Shown here piece by piece: positions 1-4,979 of a DNA stretch of 5,557 bases. Location of the stretch: contig JACQVT010000158.1 of the NCBI GenBank assembly GCA_016209665.1, forward strand, positions 1-5,557, in the 5' to 3' direction. The position numbers and the translations under genes are program-made. This DNA comes from Planctomycetota bacterium. Its GTDB lineage: Bacteria > Planctomycetota > Phycisphaerae > UBA1845 > PWPN01. Each line of letters begins with the position of its first letter. Position 1 is the stretch's first letter. The notes beneath the pieces were generated by a model. That model saw only the letters and a list, made by a program, of their open reading frames with translations. It made no database searches and was not told the origin of the DNA.

Positions 1-134
1 CAGATGAACATCACCAGCAGAGCCGAGGCATCTTTGAAATCAGCGAGCGAGACCATCCGTCCCTCCGTATCGGGCAGACTGAACGCCGGGGCCTGCGTGC
101 CGAGCGGCAGCATCGTGGAATCGACGAGCACCAT
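1..134 (-). CDS. Thioredoxin-fold (AhpC/TSA, peroxiredoxin-like) protein, N-terminal 44 residues only
   Basis: Partial gene leaving the window at its 3' end. From the ATG at 134 the frame gives 44 residues starting MVLVDSTMLPLGTQAPAFSL, then LPDTEGRMVSLADFKDASALLVMFI, and ends on an incomplete TG- codon (Cys or Trp). The G-x-x-AP-x-FSLPD-x-x-G pattern followed by SLADF and a hydrophobic strand is the usual start of cytoplasmic thioredoxin-family proteins of the AhpC/TSA group. In relatives the strand runs into a Cys-rich redox site (ICNHCPF-like), which fits a Cys at the truncated codon. No signal peptide is visible, so a cytoplasmic redox role is likely, but the active site lies outside the window and the substrate is unknown. 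It starts 8 nt after the lexA stop and carries its own GAGGT ribosome site, so it is very probably co-transcribed with lexA. Confidence 0.8.
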   Translation of the reverse strand, partial: MVLVDSTMLPLGTQAPAFSLPDTEGRMVSLADFKDASALLVMFI

Positions 135-139
135 GAGCG

Positions 140-144
140 ACCTC
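140..144 (-). promoter_or_regulatory. Ribosome binding site of the thioredoxin-family gene, overlapping the lexA stop
   Basis: Read on the minus strand, GAGGT lies 5 nt before the ATG at 134. Its first two bases are the last two of the lexA TGA stop (145-143). Termination on lexA and initiation on the next gene therefore use the same few bases, which supports translational coupling and fixes this start over later Met or Val codons. Confidence 0.6.
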
Positions 145-772
145 ACTTGTACAGGCGCAGCACGCCGACGACCACGCCCTGGACGCGGACATGGTCGACG
201 TAGATGGGCGAGTACGCCGGGTTTGCGGGCTGCAGGCGGACTCGGTTTCCGTCGCGGTAGAACTTCTTGAGCGTGGCCTCGCCGTCGTCGAGCAGGGCCA
301 CGACCGTTTCGCCGTCGCGGGCGGTCTCGCGGCGCTCGGCGACGACCAGGTCGCCGTCGCGAATCTGCTCCTCGATCATGCTGTCGCCGCGGACCCGCAG
401 AGCGAACACGCCCGCGGACGAGCGGAACATGCTCTCGAGGTCGATGATCTCGGGGTTCTCGATCGCCTCGATGGGCGCCCCGGCGGCGATGTGGCCGACC
501 AGCGGCAACACCCCCTCCGACTCGTCGGGGAACTCAACCCGCGGCGTAAGCTCCAAAGAGCGAGCCCTGTGTTTCGACCGCCGCAGCAGCCCTTTCTTTT
601 CGAGGCCGGTGACGTGCTCGAAGACGGTCACCTTGGTGACGTTGAGGACGTCGGCAAGCTCCTGCATCGTCGGGGAATAGCCATGTTTGCGCTGGTAGTC
701 CCGGATGAGCCTGAGAATGCGCAGTTGCTTGGGGGTCAACTGGCGGAACTGCGTGTCGGGTTTGGCTGACAT
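143..772 (-). CDS. lexA: LexA repressor (SOS regulator, self-cleaving; S24 family)
   Basis: A 209-residue protein, normal LexA length. Residues about 9-75 form the winged helix-turn-helix: LTPKQLRIL, GYSPTMQELADVLNV, then the recognition helix TKVTVFEHVTGLEKKG. Residues about 88-209 form the self-cleaving domain: the Ala97-Gly98 scissile bond in HIAAGAP, the nucleophile Ser131 in RGDSM and the general base Lys169 in ATLKK, aligned with Ser119 and Lys156 of the E. coli protein. All residues needed for RecA-stimulated autocleavage are present. By family knowledge it represses DNA-damage genes and is inactivated when RecA binds single-stranded DNA. The start is supported by AGGAGA 8 nt upstream; no in-frame start precedes it before a stop at 802-800. 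It sits mid-operon, after an unrecognised frame and before a thioredoxin-fold gene. The recognition helix differs from the E. coli and Bacillus versions, so its operator cannot be assumed to be CTGT-N8-ACAG. Confidence 0.96.
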   Translation of the reverse strand: MSAKPDTQFRQLTPKQLRILRLIRDYQRKHGYSPTMQELADVLNVTKVTVFEHVTGLEKKGLLRRSKHRARSLELTPRVEFPDESEGVLPLVGHIAAGAPIEAIENPEIIDLESMFRSSAGVFALRVRGDSMIEEQIRDGDLVVAERRETARDGETVVALLDDGEATLKKFYRDGNRVRLQPANPAYSPIYVDHVRVQGVVVGVLRLYK

Positions 773-1463
773 GATCCAAGTCTCCTGGCCCCCGGCGGGT
801 TAGGGTCGTGGGCCTGATTTCATCGAGATCCAGTCCGCCGGGGTCGATGACCACCAGCGGCCAGGACTCGTTACGGTGGCGATCGGACGCCTGCCTGGCC
901 TCCGCTCGTATGTTCTGATGACCCTCGCCCGTCGCCCGGGTGGTCGCCTCGTCAAATCGCCGCAGCCGATCCTCGGCCGCTCGTTGTGAACTCGTTTCGG
1001 ATTCCGACGGATCAGCCGCACGTGCGTCGCCGTCCGCGTCGGAACGTCCATCGTCGGCTCGACTCTCACCGCCGCCGCGACGGCCCATCAGCCGTCCCCG
1101 CGGTTCGGCTGGGCCGGAGCCGAGCCGCTTGCTCGAGGCTCCCGAAGGGCCGAACCAGCAATGCCGCGGGCTCGGCTCGCCATCCTTCCACAGCCCGTCG
1201 AACAGGCTGGCGCCGAAGATGGGGCGCATGCACCCGCCTCGCGTGGCTTGGCCGGCGAGGATCGGCGTCGGCTGCCCGACCGCAAACACGCGGTGGATCG
1301 ATCTCGCAAGCGCCGCTCCGAAACGCCTGACCGCTGTGAGCACCGGCGAGGTGTCGACCCGAACGGCGCTGGGGCGCAATGAAAAACTCAACGCCGTGCG
1401 GAAATCGCCTCCGGGTCCCAGGACGCACAGAGGCAGCCCGTCCCATTCACTTGTCATTGCCAT
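534..1463 (-). CDS. Unrecognised reading frame upstream of lexA (3' end uncertain, overlaps lexA)
   Basis: I do not recognise this product. Evidence for coding: the ATG at 1463 is preceded by GGAGG at an ideal 8-nt spacing, it lies about 108 nt downstream of a strong promoter, third codon positions are mostly G or C (around three quarters or more), and the composition of the first part is balanced (for example PIFGASLFDGLWKDG, about residues 80-94, and WPLVVIDPGGLDLDEIRP near position 800). The middle (about residues 115-190) is hydrophilic and rich in Arg, Asp, Glu and Ser, possibly a disordered linker. Evidence against: the frame stays open until 534, which would overlap lexA by 239 nt in another frame. 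The real gene may end near 800 through a frameshift, may be decayed, or may not exist. No signal peptide or membrane segment is visible. An upstream ATG at 1496 is possible but has a weaker ribosome site. Confidence 0.35.
   Translation of the reverse strand: MAMTSEWDGLPLCVLGPGGDFRTALSFSLRPSAVRVDTSPVLTAVRRFGAALARSIHRVFAVGQPTPILAGQATRGGCMRPIFGASLFDGLWKDGEPSPRHCWFGPSGASSKRLGSGPAEPRGRLMGRRGGGESRADDGRSDADGDARAADPSESETSSQRAAEDRLRRFDEATTRATGEGHQNIRAEARQASDRHRNESWPLVVIDPGGLDLDEIRPTTLTRRGPGDLDHVSQTRHAVPPVDPQATAHSQAHPGLPAQTWLFPDDAGACRRPQRHQGDRLRARHRPRKERAAAAVETQGSLFGAYAAG
781..786 (-). promoter_or_regulatory. lexA ribosome binding site
   Basis: On the minus strand AGGAGA lies 8 nt before the lexA ATG at 772. 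It is a strong Shine-Dalgarno match and shows that lexA is initiated independently of the open frame that runs into it from upstream. Confidence 0.7.
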
Positions 1464-1471
1464 GGTTGCCG

Positions 1472-1476
1472 CCTCC
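1472..1476 (-). promoter_or_regulatory. Strong ribosome binding site for the ATG at 1463
   Basis: GGAGG on the minus strand, 8 nt before ATG 1463. It favours that start over the more upstream ATG at 1496, whose only candidate site is AGGTAG. It is one of the main reasons to treat the frame in front of lexA as possibly translated. Confidence 0.45.
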
Positions 1477-1566
1477 ATGCGGGACCGAAAGGCCATCCAT
1501 TCGCTACCTGTTGCCGGTCGTGCCCGTCCGTAGGGACGCCGGCAGCCACCCGCCTGTTCACGTTTT

Positions 1567-1585
1567 GTACGGAATACAGTATACC
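1567..1585. promoter_or_regulatory. Candidate operator (overlapping inverted repeats over -10 and +1)
   Basis: Two overlapping dyads are visible. On the plus strand 1571-1585 reads GGAATACAGTATACC: arms GGAATAC and GTATACC around a central A, six of seven positions paired. On the minus strand 1579-1567 reads TGTATTCCGTACA: arms TGTA and TACA around 5 nt. Both cover the -10 box or start point of the lexA-operon promoter, where a repressor would block transcription. LexA commonly represses its own operon, so LexA is the first candidate. Nearby, 1556-1570 reads GTTC-N7-GTAC, one mismatch from the alphaproteobacterial LexA motif GTTC-N7-GTTC. The sequence alone cannot say which of the three, if any, is bound. 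Confidence 0.4.
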
Positions 1586-1624
1586 CTAACCCACACCAAA
1601 CGTCAAATCGTAAATTGTTTTTTT
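1578..1624 (-). promoter_or_regulatory. Sigma70-type promoter with upstream A-tract, driving the lexA operon
   Basis: On the minus strand the -35 box TTGACG is at 1606-1601 and the -10 box TATACT at 1583-1578, separated by exactly 17 nt. Each matches the consensus at five of six positions. Directly upstream, 1624-1607 holds a run of seven A followed by AT-rich sequence, resembling an UP element. The predicted start point is near 1571. The leader to ATG 1463 is about 108 nt, and lexA follows without another clear promoter. The inverted repeats over the -10 box suggest repression. Confidence 0.65.
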
Positions 1625-1649
1625 CTGGTTACGCCGTCATGGTCTGTGT

Positions 1650-1730
1650 TATCGGACATTGAATCGCGAGGGCCACCACCATATGTGGATGGTCTTACAC
1701 CTGTCAGCCCTACGACTAGGGTATCGGACA
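1650..1730 (+). repeat. Pair of 9-nt direct repeats TATCGGACA
   Basis: TATCGGACA occurs at 1650-1658 and again at 1722-1730, 72 nt apart start to start. The second copy overlaps the right arm of the 1700-1732 hairpin. It could be a paired protein site, but a match of this length can arise by chance in this much sequence. Confidence 0.25.
1669..1696. repeat. Imperfect hairpin, about 11 bp, with a 5-nt loop
   Basis: The arm CCACCAC at 1673-1679 pairs with GTGG 1685-1688 and TGG 1690-1692, leaving a one-base bulge at 1689 and the loop CATAT. A-U, G-C and G-U pairs extend the stem outward to 1669 and 1696. No T-run follows on either strand, so it is not a standard intrinsic terminator. It lies between the divergent promoters of the lexA operon and the secreted-protein gene. 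Function unknown. Confidence 0.35.
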
Positions 1731-1732
1731 GG
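1700..1732. repeat. Two-part hairpin in the divergent spacer
   Basis: The outer stem CCTGTC (1700-1705) pairs with GACAGG (1727-1732), 6 bp. The inner stem CCCTA (1708-1712) pairs with TAGGG (1717-1721) around the loop CGAC. The stems are separated by an asymmetric internal loop of 2 and 5 nt. There is no T-run, so it is not a simple terminator. It could be a protein-binding dyad or part of a structured RNA, but no RNA family is recognised. Confidence 0.35.
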
Positions 1733-1835
1733 CTGTGAGTGATTCTGCAAGCATCCTGTAAGTGGGCCGGCGACATGTGGTTAGCCGCCGGAGTGATGCA
1801 GGTCGGGCGGCCCGCGACGCGGGGCTTGGATCGAA

Positions 1836-1841
1836 TATAAT
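1836..1841 (+). promoter_or_regulatory. Perfect TATAAT -10 box for the 1873 gene
   Basis: TATAAT stands out in GC-rich surroundings, 31 nt before the start codon. The predicted start point is near 1848, giving a leader of about 25 nt that contains the ribosome site. The region 16-18 nt upstream (around 1812-1819, CGCGAC) does not resemble TTGACA, so the promoter may depend on an activator or be weak. Confidence 0.5.
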
Positions 1842-1861
1842 CGGGGCTGCTCGGGGGGAGT

Positions 1862-1865
1862 GAGG
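1862..1865 (+). promoter_or_regulatory. Ribosome binding site of the secreted TlpA-fusion gene
   Basis: GAGG (within GTGAGG) ends 7 nt before the ATG at 1873. A second ATG at 1888 (residue 6) has no comparable site, so 1873 is preferred. A G-rich stretch at 1854-1860 is too far from the start to be the main site. Confidence 0.5.
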
Positions 1866-1872
1866 CTCGGCG

Positions 1873-3792
1873 ATGGCTTCATTCGTGATGACGCGGAGAA
1901 GACTGGGCTGGCTGATGGGTCTGCTGGCTTGCGCGGCGGTGGTCGGTCAGCCGAATGAAGCGCCGCCGGCACCGAAGCCGGATGAGATTCGCTTCGAGGG
2001 TATCGTGGTCGATCACGTCGGGGCGGGAATCACCGATGCCCAGGTGCGCATTGAATCGCCGGACGCCTCGGCGGACGATCCGCCGCTGGCGGAGGGCGTG
2101 TCAACCAGCCGAGGCCAGATCGCGATTACCATGAAGCGGCCCGCGCTGGAGCGAGTGCGAGTCCGCGTGACGCGGGAAGGATACGCCCAATATGTCGGCG
2201 AACTCGACATCTCCGATCCGGACGAGCCGCCGTTCATCGACGCGACGCTGACCGGCGCGGCGCGGGTCGAAGGCCGTGTCCGCGACGCCGCGACGGGCCG
2301 GCCCCTCGCCGACGCGAAACTCCAGTGCAGCAACGGCGGTCGGCGGCTCGCGGCCAGGACCGGCTCCGACGGTGCATACGCGATCAAGTTCATTTATCAG
2401 GGGCCCGCGGTCGTGACGGCCGATCTGCCGGGCTACGCCATCCAGCGGCAGTTGATCCAGGTCGTCGAAGACCGCCACGAACTTGACTTTCAGCTCGAGC
2501 CCGAGCGACCCATTGAGCTGACGATCGTTACCAACACGAACGAGCCGGCGGAGGATGTCTTCATCGAGGCCATCGGCCAGCCCGGGCCGGTTCGTACGTC
2601 CGCCAGTTCCGATGCCAGCGGCCGGGCCGTGCTGCACGGGATCGGGGCCGACTGCGAGGAACTCGGCTTGCGGTTCAACGGCGAGCGATACTTGTCGATG
2701 CGGGGCTACGACGAGTATCTGCGTCTGTTGACGATCAGAGCACCACAGGGGGCGGCGGCGACGCGACCGGCGCCGGTCCGGGCCAGGTTCACGGTGACGC
2801 TGGCGGCGCGTCTGCGGGGCAGGGTGGTCGACAAGGCAACCAACCGGCCGGTGCCGGGGGCGCGGCTGAGCGCGGGGCGCGAACCGCGTTACGACATGCC
2901 GGTCGACTGGACGGGCGGCAACGGCGCATACGAACTGGTGGGCGTGAGGCCGGGCATCGTAACGGTCACGGTCCAGCACGAGGGCTACGCGGCGGCGTTC
3001 CACTCGGTCGATCTGCACACCGGCAAGTCGGGTACGCTGGACGTGGCCCTGGAGCGGGGGGTGGCGATCGGCGGCATCGTGGTGGACGAGCACGGCACGC
3101 CGCTGGACCAGGTGCGGGTGTCGGGCGACGGATGGCGAGTGTACGGCACGCTGGGTCTGCGGGCGGTGACGGGGGCTGACGGCAGGTTCACTTTTGCCCA
3201 CGTGCCCCTGGGCGAGATTCGGTTCAGCTTCGTGCGGCCTGGCTACGGCGAGCCGCAGCGCGTGGTGCTGGCGGCGGGCAGGACCGATCACCGCGTCGTG
3301 CTCGAAGGAGCGGCAAGCCCACCCGCGTCGGCCCCCGACATGGCCGACCGGACGAAGCTCAAACCGGGTCAGCCGGTGCCCGACCTGACGATGACCGCCA
3401 CCGACGGCACGGTCTACAAACTGTCTGAACTGCGGGGCAAGTACGTGTTCCTCGACTGCTGGGCGAGCTGGTGCGGGCCCTGTATGCACGAACTGCCGAA
3501 CGTCAAGGCGGTGCGCGAGGCGACGAAGGACCGCGAGGATTTCGTGATGATCGGCATCAGCCTGGACACCGACGCCAAGGCCCTGCAGAAGGCGTGCAAG
3601 GAGCACGGCCTCACGTGGCCGCAGGTCTTCGGCCCCAAGTCGGGGGCGAGCGAGGCCTTCGAGGAACTGGACGGCGTGGGCATCCCGTACATCTGCCTGA
3701 TCGGACCGGATGGCAAGCTGATCGCCCAGCACCTGCGCGGGCCGGCGATGGTGGGGGAGGTGAAGAAGACGGAAGTGAGAGGTGAGAAGTGA
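1873..3792 (+). CDS. Exported carboxypeptidase-regulatory-like repeat protein with C-terminal TlpA/ResA-type thioredoxin domain
   Basis: 639 residues. Residues 1-26 look like an export signal: basic TRRR, a short hydrophobic core LGWLMGLLACAAVVG, then a Pro-rich linker. LLAC is a poor lipobox match, so signal peptidase I cleavage near Gly25 or lipidation at Cys20 are both possible. Residues about 40-480 hold roughly five Ig/transthyretin-like units of the CarboxypepD_reg type, recognisable by GIVVD/GRVRD/GRVVD openings, P-x-x-A/V-x-V/L and G-x-Y/F-x-F/I patterns (starts near 40, 130, 215, 312, 398). Residues about 495-632 are a TlpA-like thioredoxin domain: PVPDLTMTATDG, LRGKYVFLD, redox site W533-CGPC (Cys534, Cys537), GISLD and cis-Pro605 in GIP. 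It is probably a periplasmic thiol-disulfide oxidoreductase with a binding or spacer region; partners are unknown. An extra Cys529 stands in LDCW where Phe is usual. The tail TEVRGEK is coded by the heptamer array that also supplies the TGA stop. Confidence 0.9.
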   Translation: MASFVMTRRRLGWLMGLLACAAVVGQPNEAPPAPKPDEIRFEGIVVDHVGAGITDAQVRIESPDASADDPPLAEGVSTSRGQIAITMKRPALERVRVRVTREGYAQYVGELDISDPDEPPFIDATLTGAARVEGRVRDAATGRPLADAKLQCSNGGRRLAARTGSDGAYAIKFIYQGPAVVTADLPGYAIQRQLIQVVEDRHELDFQLEPERPIELTIVTNTNEPAEDVFIEAIGQPGPVRTSASSDASGRAVLHGIGADCEELGLRFNGERYLSMRGYDEYLRLLTIRAPQGAAATRPAPVRARFTVTLAARLRGRVVDKATNRPVPGARLSAGREPRYDMPVDWTGGNGAYELVGVRPGIVTVTVQHEGYAAAFHSVDLHTGKSGTLDVALERGVAIGGIVVDEHGTPLDQVRVSGDGWRVYGTLGLRAVTGADGRFTFAHVPLGEIRFSFVRPGYGEPQRVVLAAGRTDHRVVLEGAASPPASAPDMADRTKLKPGQPVPDLTMTATDGTVYKLSELRGKYVFLDCWASWCGPCMHELPNVKAVREATKDREDFVMIGISLDTDAKALQKACKEHGLTWPQVFGPKSGASEAFEELDGVGIPYICLIGPDGKLIAQHLRGPAMVGEVKKTEVRGEK

Positions 3793-3816
3793 GAAGTGGG
3801 AAGTGAGAAGTGAGAA
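3775..3816 (+). repeat. Tandem heptanucleotide array A, six units of GTGAGAA type
   Basis: Six contiguous 7-nt units: GTGAGAG, GTGAGAA, GTGAGAA, GTGGGAA, GTGAGAA, GTGAGAA. Units differ by single purine changes only. The array begins inside the preceding gene and provides its last codons and stop (TGA 3790-3792). It has no cytosine on the plus strand. Confidence 0.9.
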
Positions 3817-3839
3817 AGGCGAATGCGGATTGGGAATCT

Positions 3840-3874
3840 GGGATTTGAGATTTGGGATTTGGGATTTGAGATTT
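3840..3874 (+). repeat. Tandem heptanucleotide array B, five units of GRGATTT type
   Basis: Five contiguous 7-nt units: GGGATTT, GAGATTT, GGGATTT, GGGATTT, GAGATTT. A degenerate 8-nt copy (GGGAATCT, 3832-3839) precedes them and GAGAGTG (3875-3881) follows. The unit length matches array A but the sequence differs, and the phase is not shared. Confidence 0.9.
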
Positions 3875-3893
3875 GAGAGTGGCGACAGGGAGA

Positions 3894-3942
3894 AGGATGA
3901 GGGGCAAGGGATGAGGGATAAGGGATGAGAGATCACGGATGA
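3894..3942 (+). repeat. Tandem heptanucleotide array C, seven units of GGGATGA type
   Basis: Seven contiguous 7-nt units: AGGATGA, GGGGCAA, GGGATGA, GGGATAA, GGGATGA, GAGATCA, CGGATGA. A looser copy, GGGATGA at 3946-3952, follows after three bases. This array is more diverged than A and B. It ends about 40 nt before the stop codon of the convergent phosphoesterase gene. Confidence 0.85.
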
Positions 3943-3980
3943 GGCGGGATGATGGGGGATCGACGGCCGGGGATGGCGGA

Positions 3981-4880
3981 TCAGAGTTCGAGCAGTTCGT
4001 AGCGTTTTTCGGTGTAGGTGCAGCCGGTGTTGATGCACTGGATGCGGCCGCGGGTGGTCTGGCCCGCCTTGTGGGTGTGGCCGCAGTAGACGTGACGGAC
4101 CTTGGGATGGCGCAGGAGCAGCTCGCCGAGGGCCTCGCTGCCGAGGAACGCGCGTCCGAACGCCCACGTGGGGTTGTCGTTGAGCGGCATGAGTTCGCGA
4201 AACGGCACGTGATGCAGGCCGACGACGATGGTCTCGCACATCTCGACGACGCGGGCCAAGTGTTCATCCAGCCGCCGCAGCAGCAGGCCGCAGAACTCCT
4301 CGTCGGTCATGGGCAGGTGCACGTACTCACCGTCCAGCCAGCGGGTGCCCATCCGCAGGGTCTCCTCCGGCACGTCGTGCGTGGACTCCAGCAGGTGGGC
4401 GTAGCGGTCCATGCGGGCGGCGGCGCCGGGGGCGATCTTCTCCTGGTAGAAGCGCAGCGGGATGCCCAACTCCCTTGGGCGGAAGCTGAAGTCGTACCAG
4501 CCCATGCAGCCGACCAGCCCGACGTTGCCGAGCACGACCGGCTCGACGTCGAGCATGTGGAAGCCCGCTTCACGGCAGATCTCGGGCAGCACGCGCTGGT
4601 AGCGGTCGAGCGATGATCCGTCCGGGGTCGTCCAGATGTCGTGGTTGCCCGGGACGAAGAGCTTCCGTCCGGCGAAGCTGTCGAAAAGGTGGAGGCAATC
4701 CCGTAGAATGGCGGTATCCTGCCCGGCGGCGTCGCCGAGGATGAGCAGGGCGTCGGCGCGGTTCGGCTCGGCGTCGCCACGCCGGGACGAAAGCCCGCAG
4801 ATTTGCTCGGCGATGCGGATCGTGGGCTGCCGGCTGCGGAGCACGTTGTAGTGCAGATCGGAAGTGACAATCAGCCGCAT
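3981..4880 (-). CDS. Calcineurin-like metallophosphoesterase
   Basis: 299 residues from the ATG at 4880. All five metallophosphoesterase motifs are present in order: D8-x-H10 (SDLHYN), G49-D50 (LILGD), G78-NHD (N79, H80, D81), H223 in VGLHHVP, and G267-H-x-H270 (CGHTH). These residues bind a two-metal centre that hydrolyses phosphomono- or diesters. The substrate cannot be read from the sequence. There is no signal peptide or membrane segment, so the enzyme is probably cytosolic. The insert between the third and fourth motifs (residues about 90-215) includes an Arg/Glu-rich helical part and may form the substrate pocket. An upstream TTG at 4931 is excluded because it lies in the -35 box of a good promoter. 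GGAGG lies 10 nt before the chosen ATG. The gene converges on the secreted thioredoxin-fusion gene and diverges from an ABC transporter; no operon partner is visible. Confidence 0.92.
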   Translation of the reverse strand: MRLIVTSDLHYNVLRSRQPTIRIAEQICGLSSRRGDAEPNRADALLILGDAAGQDTAILRDCLHLFDSFAGRKLFVPGNHDIWTTPDGSSLDRYQRVLPEICREAGFHMLDVEPVVLGNVGLVGCMGWYDFSFRPRELGIPLRFYQEKIAPGAAARMDRYAHLLESTHDVPEETLRMGTRWLDGEYVHLPMTDEEFCGLLLRRLDEHLARVVEMCETIVVGLHHVPFRELMPLNDNPTWAFGRAFLGSEALGELLLRHPKVRHVYCGHTHKAGQTTRGRIQCINTGCTYTEKRYELLEL

Positions 4881-4902
4881 GTCGACGGGGCCTCCGGCGT
4901 CG

Positions 4903-4931
4903 ATTGTAGCCGTGCCTCCGCGGGCCAACAA
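4903..4931 (-). promoter_or_regulatory. Sigma70-type promoter of the metallophosphoesterase gene
   Basis: On the minus strand TTGTTG (4931-4926) and TACAAT (4908-4903) are separated by exactly 17 nt. The predicted start point near 4896 leaves a very short leader of about 16 nt, beginning at the GGAGG ribosome site (4895-4891). On the plus strand the same bases give a weaker divergent candidate: TTGTAG 4904-4909, 17 nt, AACAAT 4927-4932. Confidence 0.55.
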
Positions 4932-4979
4932 TCAGAGGCGGGCCGCGGCCTGCGGCGGGAGGGTGTCGCACCGCCCGTC

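Noticed and set aside
4..270. Plus-strand frame of 88 codons
   Set aside because: It is antisense to the thioredoxin-fold start and the lexA 3' end, both of which match known families; the composition is Arg/Gly-rich.
940..1533. Plus-strand frame opposite the region upstream of lexA
   Set aside because: It starts at GTG with no ribosome site and is very rich in Ser, Arg and Pro. Its third positions coincide with those of the minus frame, so its G/C preference is borrowed. The promoter and ribosome site favour the minus strand.
1604..1624. Intrinsic terminator ending in the seven-T run at 1618-1624
   Set aside because: No stable GC-rich stem precedes the T-run on the plus strand. The run is better explained as the A-tract upstream of the minus-strand promoter.
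3775..3942. CRISPR array
   Set aside because: The units are 7 nt and directly tandem with no spacers; no cas genes are visible.
2101..4239. Very long minus-strand open frame (712 codons) with repeated LKSQIPN and LLTSHF peptides
   Set aside because: It lies antisense to the well-supported repeat/thioredoxin gene and part of the phosphoesterase gene. Its length comes from GC-rich antisense openness and from heptamer arrays that have no stop on the minus strand.
3611..4267. Minus-strand frame of 218 codons across the arrays
   Set aside because: It is out of frame with the phosphoesterase gene, rich in Arg, Ser and Pro, and crosses the stop-free strand of the arrays. It is a shadow.
4881..4931. 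Phosphoesterase start at TTG 4931 (17 extra residues)
   Set aside because: The TTG lies in the -35 box of a 17-nt-spaced promoter, the extra residues are not typical of the family, and ATG 4880 directly precedes the conserved RLIVTSDLH strand with GGAGG upstream.
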